Positions 41,961-52,784 are shown, counted from the first letter of the stretch. The stretch: 64,000 nt of DNA from Stenocarpella maydis (GCA_002270565.1 NQMI01000028.1:227211-291210); one strand, 5' to 3'. Numbers and translations: made by a program. The notes: generated from the letters alone by a model not told the origin.

Positions 41961-43405
41961 TTTATCTCCATTTTTCCTTCTTTTAAGTAAAGGAGGTATT
42001 ATTATGCCTATTACTAGTATGTATTATATTAACTAGTTAGTTGGAGCTTTTAATAATTGATTTATAGCAAACTATTATTTTGCTTCTAGGAGTAATAATC
42101 TCTTAATTAACTTTAGCCTTTCTATAAGATACTTAAGAGGTTTAATCCTTCTTTATTCTTCTTAAGCTGGGTCTCCTACCTGCTTATAGAGGTATTTATA
42201 AGTTTATTTAAGTATATTATTTATTTGCTATCCTTAGTAATATAACTCCTTCTTATGCTATTAATTGCAACCTTTTTCTAGGGAATAGCATTATCCTAAA
42301 AGATCTAGCTAGTAATCTAATTAATTTAGGGATTTATAATATATAGCTATAAAAGTCCTAAGATTAGTTTATAATATGCTAGATTTATAATATTTGGAGT
42401 AATAAAAGTAGTATATTTTTAAATTAAGATAAGTAGATAATTAGGTTTTATATTAATTATTCTATTTCTATATCCTATTCTTACTTTCTATAATATTAAA
42501 TTTATAAGGGTCTTCTTTCTAATGCTATAAGATTTAATTTCTATTGATAATTGTTAATAATATAAAGTTACTCTAAGTACTATTATTTAATAGTACGCTA
42601 TATGTTTTTTATTAATTTCTGCTTTTAGAATAATATATATATAACTTTTGTAAATTATATATAGAGACTAATAGTTTATAATTAATTATTATCTTTTTGT
42701 AAATAATTATTACCTTTTTTCATTTTTATTATTTATATGCTAAGTATTATTATTAATAGCTGTATTATTATTCTATTTCTTTATACTAGAGTAAGAGTTT
42801 GTTATTTAGGTAGATAAAGCATTTAGTTAACTTATATGCCTATACTCTATTAAGTCCTTATAAGCATCTAAGTAGTAGATTCTTATTAAGTTTAGTATTA
42901 TATAGGCCTTAGTCTTATTATAGCTAGCAATCTTATAATATTAGAGTTTAAAGTGTTTATAAGTTTTTATAATAAGTTCTAAGTAGAACCTTTTGGGAAA
43001 GAAAGATTGGTTAACTTTCTTCTAAAAGTAAATATAATAAGTATGCTGGATGTATAAGATTTATAAAATTTTAGCGTAGTTAGAGTATTATAGCTAGAGA
43101 TGGTCCTTATCTCTAGTTTCTCTAATAGGAGGCTGGTATAGTTCTTTTATAGCTTGTGCTAGGGGTACTCTTATAATGGCAACTCTGGTTATACTAGTAT
43201 TAGGCGCAATAGGTTAGCACTTTTCTAGGTGTTTCTTAGGATTCTTATTAGGATTTATATATTTATTATTATTTTATATAGGGTCTTTATTATTTCTTTA
43301 GGCATTATTTATAGTACTTAAGCAGTTTAAGTTGCTATTGCTTATTGTTATATTATATAGTAGTCCTTGTTTTCTTATTACTAACTGTCTTTCCTGTTGA
43401 GGCTT

Positions 43406-43871
43406 GTTATGAGCCAACATAAATGGTACCCTAGGGACCCATTCAAGGACCCAGGCATCCAAATGAACACCACAATACAACCCCGCAGGACCCCAGCCGC
43501 TAAAATAGCACGGCCTAACCCAGAGGCCCAGGGTTAGGGCTGCGGACCTATAAGCTCAATAGTGCTTATGCGAGCACCCGTGAGTAATAGCGAGCAATAG
43601 CTGCAAGTGCTCATCTAAGGTTGAATGAGCAATAATGAGCTAACTAAAGAGTTGGAACATATAAGGATATGGTTATTACTATAGTAGATAGCCTTTATAG
43701 AACAAACTCTTTAGTCGTTAATCTAAGTATTCAATCCTAGTATTGGATAGCCTCACAGCTAGTGATTATTGTTAGTTAACAATATTGCTCAACAACCGCC
43801 TAACAATGTATTCCGAACATAAACTCTTGATCTTTCAGGTTTAACGTACTTGGAAACCCTCTGGTCATTAC
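43406..43871 (+). mobile_element. LTR-like segment starting TGTTATGAGCCAACA
   Basis: GC-normal island that begins TGTTATGAGCCAACATAAAT and ends …GGTCATTACA (TG…CA ends). Its first ~37 bp recur in inverted orientation at 46441-46477. Confidence 0.5.
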
Positions 43872-44199
43872 AAGGCTGTTTGGGGAACTATTTAGAGGCT
43901 TCTTTCTCTGAAAGGTGCAGTAAGTACTGGTTGTTAAAGCAAGAGGTCTAGTTAAGGGCTTTATACTTAGGGCTAGTATTTGCTACTTTCTTAGGAATAG
44001 TTAATAAGTTGTCTGGATCCTTGGGTTTATTCTTATTAGGATAGATTAGATATTCTATATAGAGGTTAGGTTGATCAATGTGAGGTATCTTGCCTTCTGG
44101 GTATATTAGGCATCCTTTATTAAGTGAATAGTTATATTATTTAGGCTATTTCTAGTATATAGTTATATTGATCTATTGTTGTCCTTCTGGGATTGGTTT

Positions 44200-44420
44200 C
44201 TATGGTTGTTTTTTAGGCTGGTAGTATTCTTTAGAGAAGTATCCTAGCCTTCCACAATTATAGTACTTCTGATTGTTATTAGGGCGTTATTATGCTGTAT
44301 TAAGTTCTATAGGTTCTGGATAAGTACTATAGGCAATTTTATATTATTATTACTAATTGCTATAGAAGTTGCCTTTATAGTAGTACTTCTTTCTATTATT
44401 AGGTTAGTAATAGGACTTTT
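44200..44420 (-). pseudogene. retrotransposon gag relic with decayed CCHC zinc knuckle
   Basis: Minus-strand reading gives an EPIELN stretch, two TAA codons, RPNNNQK and then YYNCGRLGYFSKEYYQPKKQ. This is a CCHC gag zinc knuckle in which two Cys and the His read as Tyr, and Gln codons have become stops: the expected RIP products. It shows the surrounding A+T-rich DNA includes a retroelement oriented on the minus strand. Not functional. Confidence 0.7.
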
Positions 44421-44820
44421 ATTAGTTTCTAGGATTCTTATACTATTGTTTTTATTATTATTTAAATGAGCAATTACTAATATATATAGCTATAGTAATA
44501 TATTTTATAAATTCCTAAGGCCTATCTACTTTAGAAAGCTTATCTTTATTATTATTCTTTAAGTCCTTTATAGAACTAGCTTATAAGTGCTTTATCACCT
44601 TAACTAATATGGGTAATAAGTTACTTAAAGTAAGTAGTATACTTGAAAGCTAAGCCTTACTATCTGAGTTATATAAACTATCACTTAATAATCCATTCCT
44701 TATCCAGATTATTAAAAGTATCTTTTAAGGCTTATTTAAAGTTATTATATTTTTTAAAGATAACTTTAGTGTTATTATCACAATCCTTCTTATCATTCTC
44801 TAAATAATCCCTAAGAGTAA

Positions 44821-45425
44821 GTTTAAACTAAGTAAGGGTATTTTCCTTAAGCTAAGATCTAATAAAAATAATCTTTTTATAAATAGTTTTAAACCAAAGT
44901 TTATAATACTTAAAGTAAGTATAATACTAAATAAGGAATCCTTAAAGAATTCCTTTATCTTTCTTATGGAGGCCGGGCTTATTTATAAGCCTTAGCTTAT
45001 TAAACTGTATAGAGATAATTAATTTCCTATTAGAGAGCTCTAATCTATAGGGCTATTTCCTAAGCGCTTATAATTTGGGCCTATCTATTATTAGAGGAGG
45101 TAGTTAATATTATATCTTTATATTATTTAGTGGGTTAAATATATAGCCGTTCTAAATAAGAGTTATTAAAATACAATAATTATACTAAATCTTTATAAGG
45201 TTTAGTGGGTAACCTATAGGGTTTATATTAGTAAAGCGGTATAGAAGTAATATATAATTAAATTATGATATATAAAGATATTATTTATAAAAAGGGTACA
45301 ACAAGAAGCTATAAGGCTATTTAGTTAGTAAAACTAAATACTTAGATTAATAACTAAACAGTCTGTTTTATAGGAGCTATCTATTATAATAAAAATTATA
45401 TCTATATTTATATTTTAACTCTTTA
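44821..45425 (+). repeat. ~605-bp diverged direct repeat, copy 1
   Basis: Starts GTTTAAACTAAGTAAGGGTA. Aligns along its whole length with 45654-46262 with many transition differences. Confidence 0.75.
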
Positions 45426-45514
45426 GTAGCTATATTAGATATAGGATAAGCCTATATATTTATATATATATTGGATACATTATGATCTAGTATATCTATC
45501 TGAAAGGGGGTGGG

Positions 45515-45530
45515 CCCTAACCCTAACCCT
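45515..45530 (+). repeat. interstitial telomere-like repeat (CCCTAA)n
   Basis: CCCTAACCCTAACCCT between the two 605-bp repeats, in a short GC-richer stretch (45506-45650). Confidence 0.65.
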
Positions 45531-45653
45531 AGTGGGGTAGTTTATTACTGATGAACCAGGTGGGGTAGTGCTTCGGGGCTGACTCGTGATTTGCGAGGGC
45601 TGTCTCTTGCAGTAGTCAGCGGTTAATGGGTGTGGGTTTATAATAAAGAGTGG

Positions 45654-46262
45654 GTTTAAACTAAGTAAAGGCATTTTCCTTAAGCTAATATTTAATAAAG
45701 ATAATCTTATTATAATTAATTTCAAACTAAAGTTTATAGTACTTAAAGTAAGTATAGTACTAAATAAGGAATCCCTAAAAGGTTTCCTTATCTTTCTTAT
45801 AAGGGCTAAATTTATTCATTTTATAAGCCTTAGCTTATTAAACTATATAAAGATAATTAATGTCCTATTAAAGAGCTTTAATTTATAGAGCCATCTCTTA
45901 GGCACTTATGCCCTAGGCCTATCTGTTATTACAGGAAATAGTTAATATTATATCTTTATATTGCTTAATTAGTTATATATATAGCCATTCTAAATAAGAG
46001 TTATCAAAATATAATAATTAGACTAAACCTTTATAGGGTTTAATAAGTAACCTATAGAGTTTATATTAATAGAGCAGCATAGGGGTGATACTTAACTTAG
46101 TTATAATATATAAAAATACTATTTATAAAGAGAGTATAATTAGAAGCTATAAAGCTATCTAGTTAGTACAACTAAGTACCTAGATTAATAACTAAAGAGT
46201 CTATTTTATAAAAGCTATCTATTATAATAAGAACTATATCTATATATATCCTAATTCTTTAT
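45654..46262 (+). repeat. ~605-bp diverged direct repeat, copy 2
   Basis: Second copy (GTTTAAACTAAGTAAAGGCA start). Duplications of this length are RIP substrates, which fits their divergence. Confidence 0.75.
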
Positions 46263-46329
46263 TCATTATTAATAGAATTGATAGTAATTCTATTAATTAA
46301 GTGTTATTTAATAAAGTTAATACTGATTC

Positions 46330-46477
46330 TGATAATTATGGTGGGTCCCTGATCCTAACCCCGTGTATCCGCTGACTCTTCGTCCTAGTGCCAGTGGGGC
46401 AGCATCATGACTCCTGATTCTGCTTTCCTTGGTCCTGCAGATGGGTCCCTGGGGTGCCATCGTGTTGGCTCATAACA
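46330..46477 (-). mobile_element. inverted LTR-like fragment, TGTTATGAGCCAACA family
   Basis: The minus strand begins TGTTATGAGCCAACACGATG and stays similar to 43406-43442 for about 37 bp, then diverges. It could be the 5' LTR of the minus-strand gag-bearing element. Confidence 0.5.
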
Positions 46478-46631
46478 AATAGCAACCTCTTTAGTATTCA
46501 TAATAGCACTTTAAGTAATATAACTTATAGCTGTTTATTTATTTTAAGTAGTCCTTAAGCTTATTACTAGCTTATACCTTTAATTATAACTACTTATTAT
46601 AGCTACTTTAATAGCTTTAGCTATTAGCTTC

Positions 46632-47227
46632 TGTTAAACGGAACCGCTCAGCAGGGCGTTAGTACTCCGTGCAAGGAGTTACCCTAGACTTCATTGTAAG
46701 GAGTTACCCTAGACTTCCTAGCAAGGAGTTACCCTAGACTTGCGAGTCAGGCGATTTTCGCTAAGTACGCCCAGTGCGTGCGTGACGCAAGATGAGTTTG
46801 GTGGCCGTGAGTCGATTATTTTGGCCTGCATTTGCACCTTAATTCAGACCTCTGCATTACCCTTATTTCTTACCCAAAAAGTATATAACTTAGTGCATTA
46901 GATAGCCTGATTTCTGAAGTTTGTATGTACTTAATTTGGGCATTGCTAGGGCTGTGGTTGGCTAGTTGTTTGGAACCAAAGATGGTGTGTTGGAAGGGCG
47001 AATTTTCCGGCATTTGCAAATTTGCACCAGAGCCTACCGCAGCGTGCCCAGGGGTGAGACGACGTCGGAGGGTATATAAGGAGGGCTTACAGAAGCCCAA
47101 CTTAATTCAATACAAAGTTGTCCAGACCATTGTCAATCGTCCCAATTCGCCTCAGAGCACCATACTGCGACCCTGCCGAAACACACACACGCTGAACTGA
47201 ATGCTATTCTATAGCACAAATTCATCA
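46632..47227 (+). mobile_element. LTR copy B (596 bp), probable 5' LTR of a gap-collapsed retrotransposon
   Basis: Nearly identical to copy A over 596 bp. Preceded by AGCTTC (46626-46631), the same hexamer that follows copy C. Ends five bases before the N at 47233. Confidence 0.75.
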
Positions 47228-47232
47228 GAATA

Positions 47233-47233
47233 N
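47233..47233. other. single-N assembly gap between two LTRs
   Basis: The N separates the end of LTR B from a point ~60 bp inside LTR C. A retrotransposon interior is probably missing. Confidence 0.8.
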
Positions 47234-47763
47234 TTGTAAGGAGTTACCCTAGACTTCCTAGCAAGGAGTTACCCTAGACTTGCGAGTCAGGCGATTTTCG
47301 CTAAGTACGCCCAGTGCGTGCGTGACGCAAGATGAGTTTGGTGGCCGTGAGTCGATTATTTTGGCCTGCATTTGCACCTTAATTCAGACCTCTGCATTAC
47401 CCTTATTTCTTACCCAAAAAGTATATGACCTAGTGCATTGGATAGCTTGATTTCCGAAGTTTATATGTACTTAATTTGGGTATTGCTAGGGCTATGGTTG
47501 GCTGGTTGCTTGGAACCAAAGATGGTGTGTTGGAAGGGCGAATTTTCCGGCATTTGCAAATTTGCACCAGAGCCGACCGCAGCGTGCCCAGGGGTGAGAC
47601 GACGTCGGAGGGTATATAAGGAGGGCTTACAGAAGCCCAACTTAATTCAATACAAAGTTGTCCAGACCATTGTCAATCGTCCCAATTCGCCTCAGGGCAC
47701 CACACTGCGACCCTGCCGAAACACACGCTGAACTGAATGCTATTTTATAGCACATATTCATCA
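47234..47763 (+). mobile_element. LTR copy C (5'-truncated at the gap), probable 3' LTR
   Basis: Matches copies A/B from the second AAGGAGTTACCCTAGACTT unit onward, with roughly a dozen transitions in the 47420-47515 stretch. Followed by GAGCTTC; AGCTTC (47765-47770) matches the bases before LTR B. Confidence 0.75.
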
Positions 47764-48079
47764 GAGCTTCTTAGTTTATTTTAAGACTATTATAGAATTA
47801 GTTAGCAGCTTATTAATAAAGTAGATAACTTAATGCTAGAAATGTATATATAGTTATAATAATTAGTATTTAGCTTTAGTTTCAGTTTTTACTTTTACTT
47901 TTATTTCATTAAAATAAGCTAATAAGTAAATAAATATATTAGTATTACCTTAACTTAAAACTAGTAGCATAAATGCAACCTCTTAAGAAGGGCTTAAAAT
48001 AATAGTATAACTTCTAACTATTTAAATAATATATAAAATAAGAGTCAGCCATAGCTTTAACTGCATAAGCAGCCCTGTT

Positions 48080-48199
48080 ATTGATAGCATTCTAGTGCAA
48101 ATTATTAAGGGTTCCGGGTTTTAGTGTAAATTAGAGGCGGCGGACAGATTAGCCAACAACCGACCAGGGGGGGCCAAGTTTCGTTTTCAACACACAGCG
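48080..48199 (-). repeat. terminal inverted repeat, right
   Basis: Reverse complement of the left repeat: CGCTGTGTGTTGAAAA at 48199 reading leftward, including CTGGTCGGTTGTTGGCTAAT. Confidence 0.85.
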
Positions 48200-49205
48200 G
48201 TAACCCCACTGCATACCGACCCGAACCCTTCACAACATCTACCCTAGCCACCCCGGCAACAAAGGCATCACCCATCTACATACAAGTCATGAGCTACAAG
48301 CTTGACCTGGACATCTCTAGTTTTATTCCTGTCATGTGATGGCTTCTGGACTATCGGATTTTCTTTTAGTGAGGTTTGGAATCCATAAGAGCAAGCTGCT
48401 ATTCGTTGTGCTCATACTGCGCTCCTTACTTTGCATTCCTCATGTGCCCACTGCTCCCTTGACGTCGTGTCAGAAATCCATGGAGGCAAACGCGACAGTC
48501 CCGTTGCCACAATATGCTTTCATCCGCATAGCTGAGCAACAAACATTGCTGTTGTTGTGTCACCAGGAGACAGACCGGCTGTCTGGCTAACTTGCCTGAA
48601 CATATTCCCCACTTTTGAGTCTGTTACAAAATGTGTGTAGTGGGTAGGTATAGGGCTCTGGGGTCGGCTCTCATTACCCTTCGACATTATGCACCCCATG
48701 ACATCTGCTATATATAGACAAAGTCCCTATTGTAGAGGAGTGGCGGGGTGATGATATAGTTCTTCGAACCAAAAATTCCACGCTCATACTTCTCAATCCT
48801 GCGAGTAATTGCTTGCTTGCTACTTGGTACCTAGGTACAAGGTCCACGATACCAATACTTAACACCTGATTCCACAATGCCCACTTCCACATTTGACTTG
48901 AATGCCAAATCCACAAGAGCTTGGTTTGGCGGTTCTTAGTAAATGAAGACTACTGCTGGACGCATGGAATCATAAGAAATCAATAGGCAATTTCGAATCA
49001 AGGCTTTCATTTGACAAGGCTCATCTGGTCAAGCTTCATACTTTGTACTCTTTCACCGTGTTATCATATGTTACCCCTGTCCTCTTTGATGCCCAAGACG
49101 GGACCTCCGGCTCCGAAGTATTCACAATCAAACGGAAATAAAGTTGCTTTACGCAACATGGCTGCTGGCCACAGCCCTGGGAAGAAAGTTCTTCTCAAAG
49201 CGAGC
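48200..49205. other. intergenic region between transposon block and expansin gene
   Basis: Normal base composition returns at 48200. No supported gene; one TACCTAGGTA at 48828. Confidence 0.5.
48828..48837. repeat. TACCTAGGTA palindrome, copy 5
   Basis: Perfect copy in the expansin 3' flank. Confidence 0.8.
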
Positions 49206-50240
49206 TCACGAGAAGTTGGAGGCCGCGGTGACCTTCGAGTCTGACGCAACCGAGACCTTGCTCACGGTGATGGTCCCTCCGGACGCGCTGGTCACTCGAA
49301 CGTCAACAGTGCTCGTTCCGAACCCGCTCGACTTCTCGAAAAAGTTGTAGTCGGTCCGCGTGGTCGCCTGCCAAGTCTTTCCGCCATCGGTGCTGACCTC
49401 CAGCTTCAACACGGGCATGTTGGAGTTGACGACCTGCATTGAAAACCAGTACGCGCTGGTACCGGACTTGTTGTGGAGCACAATGGGCGAGGTGATGCCG
49501 CAAGGAATTTTCGTATACTGCAACGGCTTGAGCCAACCGCTCTGTTCTTGAAGTGGAAAAGAGTAACAATTTCTCTTCCGAGTATCACCGGAAGAGCCAG
49601 GTGTGGGGAGGCATCTAGAGATGCGCAAGACGGATCATATGGGGCAACTTACGGATGTGGGAATCTCGCCTGCAGAGATAGAACCTATCTTTGCAAAACC
49701 ATCCTGGAAGAGATCCAAGTGACCTTCATCACACTCCGGGCACTGGTCGACGACCTATGGAGACGGAGTGAGCTTATGGCCAGCAGCATAGAATGTGAAT
49801 GGAGGATGAGATACCATAACTTTGATCTTCCCGTTTGGTCCAGTCACCTCAAGGCAAGAACCGCACTCGGCGGCATTGTTCCAGGCTGACCCGGAGAATG
49901 CCGTCCCGTATAGTCCGGACGGGAGGCTTGACATGGTGGTGAATGAGCACATTCCTCCGTTGAGGTTCCCCCCGTAGAAGGTGGACGTGCCGGAGACAGC
50001 AGCCGCGCTCAAGACACTGGCGGGGCTGGTAGATGTCGAGCCGTCTGGGCCGCTGGACGATGACCCATGCTCGTCTGTAAGAGACGGCTCAGCTGCGGCT
50101 GTAGCTACTGGAACCTGGGGAGGTAAGACTGTGGCAGCGGTTGACAGCGCCAAAGATGAGGGCTTTGGCCTCTTTCCCGCAGGACAGGCTTCGGAGACGT
50201 AGACGGCCGAGATAGCAAAAAGCACGACCTGGAGCTTCAT
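49206..50240 (-). CDS. secreted expansin-like protein (DPBB plus C-terminal expansin domain)
   Basis: Three exons: 49815-50240, 49653-49754 and 49206-49541, giving 287 aa. Signal peptide MKLQVVLFAISAVYVSEACP, then a ~70-residue Ser/Thr/Pro-rich linker. The double-psi beta-barrel begins SGTSTFYGGNLNGGMCSFTT and carries NNAAECGSCLEVTGPNGKIK, then VVDQCPECDEGHLDLFQDGF with the family's HxD motif (HLD), completed by splicing. The C-terminal half (WLKPLQYTKIPCG…, STDGGKTWQATTRTDYNFFE, TSASGGTITVS) matches the beta-sandwich domain. Expansin-like proteins loosen plant cell walls without hydrolysis; a role in plant-biomass use or host contact is inferred. It lies 1 kb from the transposon block. Confidence 0.88.
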
Positions 50241-51136
50241 ATTGTATGAACGAACGGCTGGACCAGCAAGCGTGCTTCAGTGTTTGATATAAAGAATGGG
50301 TGAGGATTCTATCCGCTAACGAAAGTAACGAGCACGAGAGTCCGGATGGAGATTTCTTGGTTAAGAGAACGACAGGCAATTGAACCGAGAAGGAATAACA
50401 GTACAACGCTTGTAAAGAGGTCGAAGATGAAGGAGGTCGAAAAGGCAACCGTCAAATATCCTTGATGCCCGGGGCCGAGGAACAACCCTGAAGGGGTCCA
50501 TCCAGGGGCCGGGTGACGCCGTCAACATGTCGAACAAGCAACAAGCTCATCTATTCTAAACTGCAGAATGAGTCGGATTGAGGTGTGGCTGGCAGGTGGT
50601 GAGAAGGCAATTTCCTGCCGAGGCCCCAAAGACCAACGGACGAGTAATTAGATGGGAAAGGGGTCCATCACAGCCATTACGCCATCCGCTCGGCCAGATC
50701 CTGGTGGATTTCATGCACAATCATGACTCTGACCCTGACCCAGGAGCGTTCTCGCCTACGGAGAATCAAGGCACCAGGGGCCATGCTGGATGTTGCGCTG
50801 AAATGTTTGGGTTCGCCCGGCACTTGCGCGGCGAAGTATTGCTTCTGCTGAAAACGCCTCGTTTCGCCTTTGGTACGGAGTACAGTGCTGCGCAATTGGC
50901 TTGCGGGACTGAGCGGGGCTGGGAACGGATACGACGGGTGTGTGCATGTTTCCTCGCAACCTTGTCCAGAAAACGGGAGAGAAGGATCAGGAGGCCATTT
51001 GTGGTATTGATTTCTCCGTTTGCTGCACACCACGACCGGGCCATGATGGGCAGATTCCTCTGGGCCAGAAGGTGTTTTGCACTTTTGGCCCCCCCCCCTT
51101 TTTTTTTAACCAGATTTACCCCACACCTTTAGCCCC

Positions 51137-51290
51137 CCTAAGATAATACTAATAATATTATTAAAATATAACTTCTATACTAATTTACTTATATAGTAAT
51201 AATATAATAAATCTTAATATTTTATATTTTAGGAGTATTTTTAAATGTTATAAAGTATTTTTTAAGAGTACTATTTAACTAACTAGGGTG
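51137..51290. repeat. A+T-rich, RIP-like patch
   Basis: About 150 bp of TA-rich sequence, similar in texture to the 40-48 kb block, set between normal DNA and preceded by C and T runs. Probably a small transposon remnant. Confidence 0.5.
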
Positions 51291-52219
51291 AGTGAGGGCA
51301 GCTTTCATTTCCACGGACAGCTGCAACCGCCCGAGTGTGGTCCCAGTCCTGTTAGCCCACGTGCTTTACATATATGATGTGACCTCACTTCTACGTCAGT
51401 GTCCTATCCTTTAAGCGAGACTTCAAATATTTGCATCCTGGTGTCTGTCACGGACTATGGAGCAAAGTAGCCACTATACTATGTGAGAATACTCCTAAAT
51501 CAGGTAAAAGGATGATTGCCCCCGATTTCATCGTGGTATCAGGACCTTATTTCTCTACACAGACCCTGGTTAAGTGGGAATGAACTAGTCTAAATAAACT
51601 GCACTGTCATCCGAATGGGTCTCGTACTCTTATGTGCCGGGCTGTGAGAAGTGGGGGATTTTTGCCACTGACAGGAGAAGTTACAGGTTAGTGCAGGTAG
51701 ACTTAAGAACCTCTTGGGCTTATAACTGAGGAGAAGTAGGGATTGACTGACTTTTGATTAGAGACTGCGGGCTCCGTACAAGAGGAATCAACCGTCTGTG
51801 TGTGTGCCTCAGGGCTGAGAAGGTTTAAATAATTCATCCGGGCTGCTTTGACCATTTGTTTTGTCCCATACGTATGTTACGGCCGCCGGGCGCAGAACAA
51901 AACCTCACACTCAAGACGGGTGTAGCAAGTGTGTCGGCCCGTTCAAAACGGCAAGGAGATGAGGCGACAACAAATGCCGGTAGGGCCTCACTTATGGCCC
52001 AACGACGGATGACGCGTGACCAAATAAATAGTACCAGACGGCGGAAGAAGAACAGGGAGCTTCCCTTCAGATATGAAATCCCCCGAGGTGGAGCAGCCTT
52101 CTCTCTTAGCTCGACGCTCGCCTCTTGTTTGCAAAATTCTCTGGGTGGTACAATCCGTGTCACTGCGGAATGGTCTCTACTACCAAAGAGTGCAAGGAGG
52201 GCCGTGGATAACTACCCAG

Positions 52220-52229
52220 TACCTAGGTA
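52220..52229. repeat. TACCTAGGTA palindrome, copy 6
   Basis: Perfect copy ~630 bp upstream of the F-box gene. Confidence 0.8.
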
Positions 52230-52734
52230 CCCGTCATTGGAACTGTGGGGCTAAGCACAAGTATAAGCAGATCTATACTCCGTACTGCAAGTAGCAGTGC
52301 ATTTCCCCACACGTTGACAGGCTTGGCAGAGAGGTGTGTGATAAGGGATGCGTGCACCTGGCCGTCTGCATTTTGACACACAAGACATTTGTGTGCAGTC
52401 TTTATGTTCCCACGACCGAATCCGAGAGCGTGGCGGGGCAAGAGGGAGGCAGCAACAGTTTGTCGGGTTGACCTGCCTTCCAGAGGCGGCATCAAACGTC
52501 AGACGCCGCAAGTGGTGCCGGGCAACCATGATGCTGGTCTCGAGACGTCATGCGAGCGGCCTGGGCTGTCGAAGCGCAGCTTTTAAATGGCCAACCCATC
52601 CGCGCAGGGACTGACAGCGTCTTAACTAGGTAGTTGTTCACTTTGTATTCCCAACAAGGACTGGCACTGACACTGCTGATCGTCTTTGCCGACGGCCGAA
52701 CTCAACCGAGCATTGGACGACCTCGCCCTTGATC

Positions 52735-52784
52735 ACTGACTGACTGACTGACTGACTGACTGACTGACTGACTGGCTGACTGGC
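52735..52784 (+). repeat. (GACT)n microsatellite in the F-box gene leader
   Basis: About 12 units, the last ones imperfect (CTGGCTGACTGGC), 65 bp before the ATG at 52849. Confidence 0.85.

Larger units (their letters stand above)
40260..48199. mobile_element. 7.9-kb RIP-decayed element bounded by ~120-bp terminal inverted repeats
   Basis: Base composition changes abruptly to extremely A+T-rich, TA-dominated sequence and back at two points. The ends are inverted copies of each other (40260-40380 and 48080-48199; about 87% identity by hand alignment, nearly all differences transitions). Between them no intact gene remains. Stop codons that look like former CAA/CAG and Cys-to-Tyr changes point to RIP. 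Short GC-normal islands (LTRs and LTR-like pieces) lie inside, so this is a nest of elements. The outer element's type is unknown because any transposase is unreadable. I found no target-site duplication just outside the repeats. Confidence 0.75.

Noticed and set aside
40400..48100. Possible centromere-like or mitochondrial insert because of very high A+T
   Set aside because: Terminal inverted repeats, LTRs, gag relic and transition-type duplicates explain it as RIP-decayed transposons.
48336..48590. 84-codon frame with a hydrophobic stretch
   Set aside because: Could mimic a signal anchor, but there is no upstream context or similarity; treated as chance.
50578..51132. 184-codon plus-strand frame
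   Set aside because: No domain, odd composition, no splice context; it runs into the homopolymer and A+T-rich patch.
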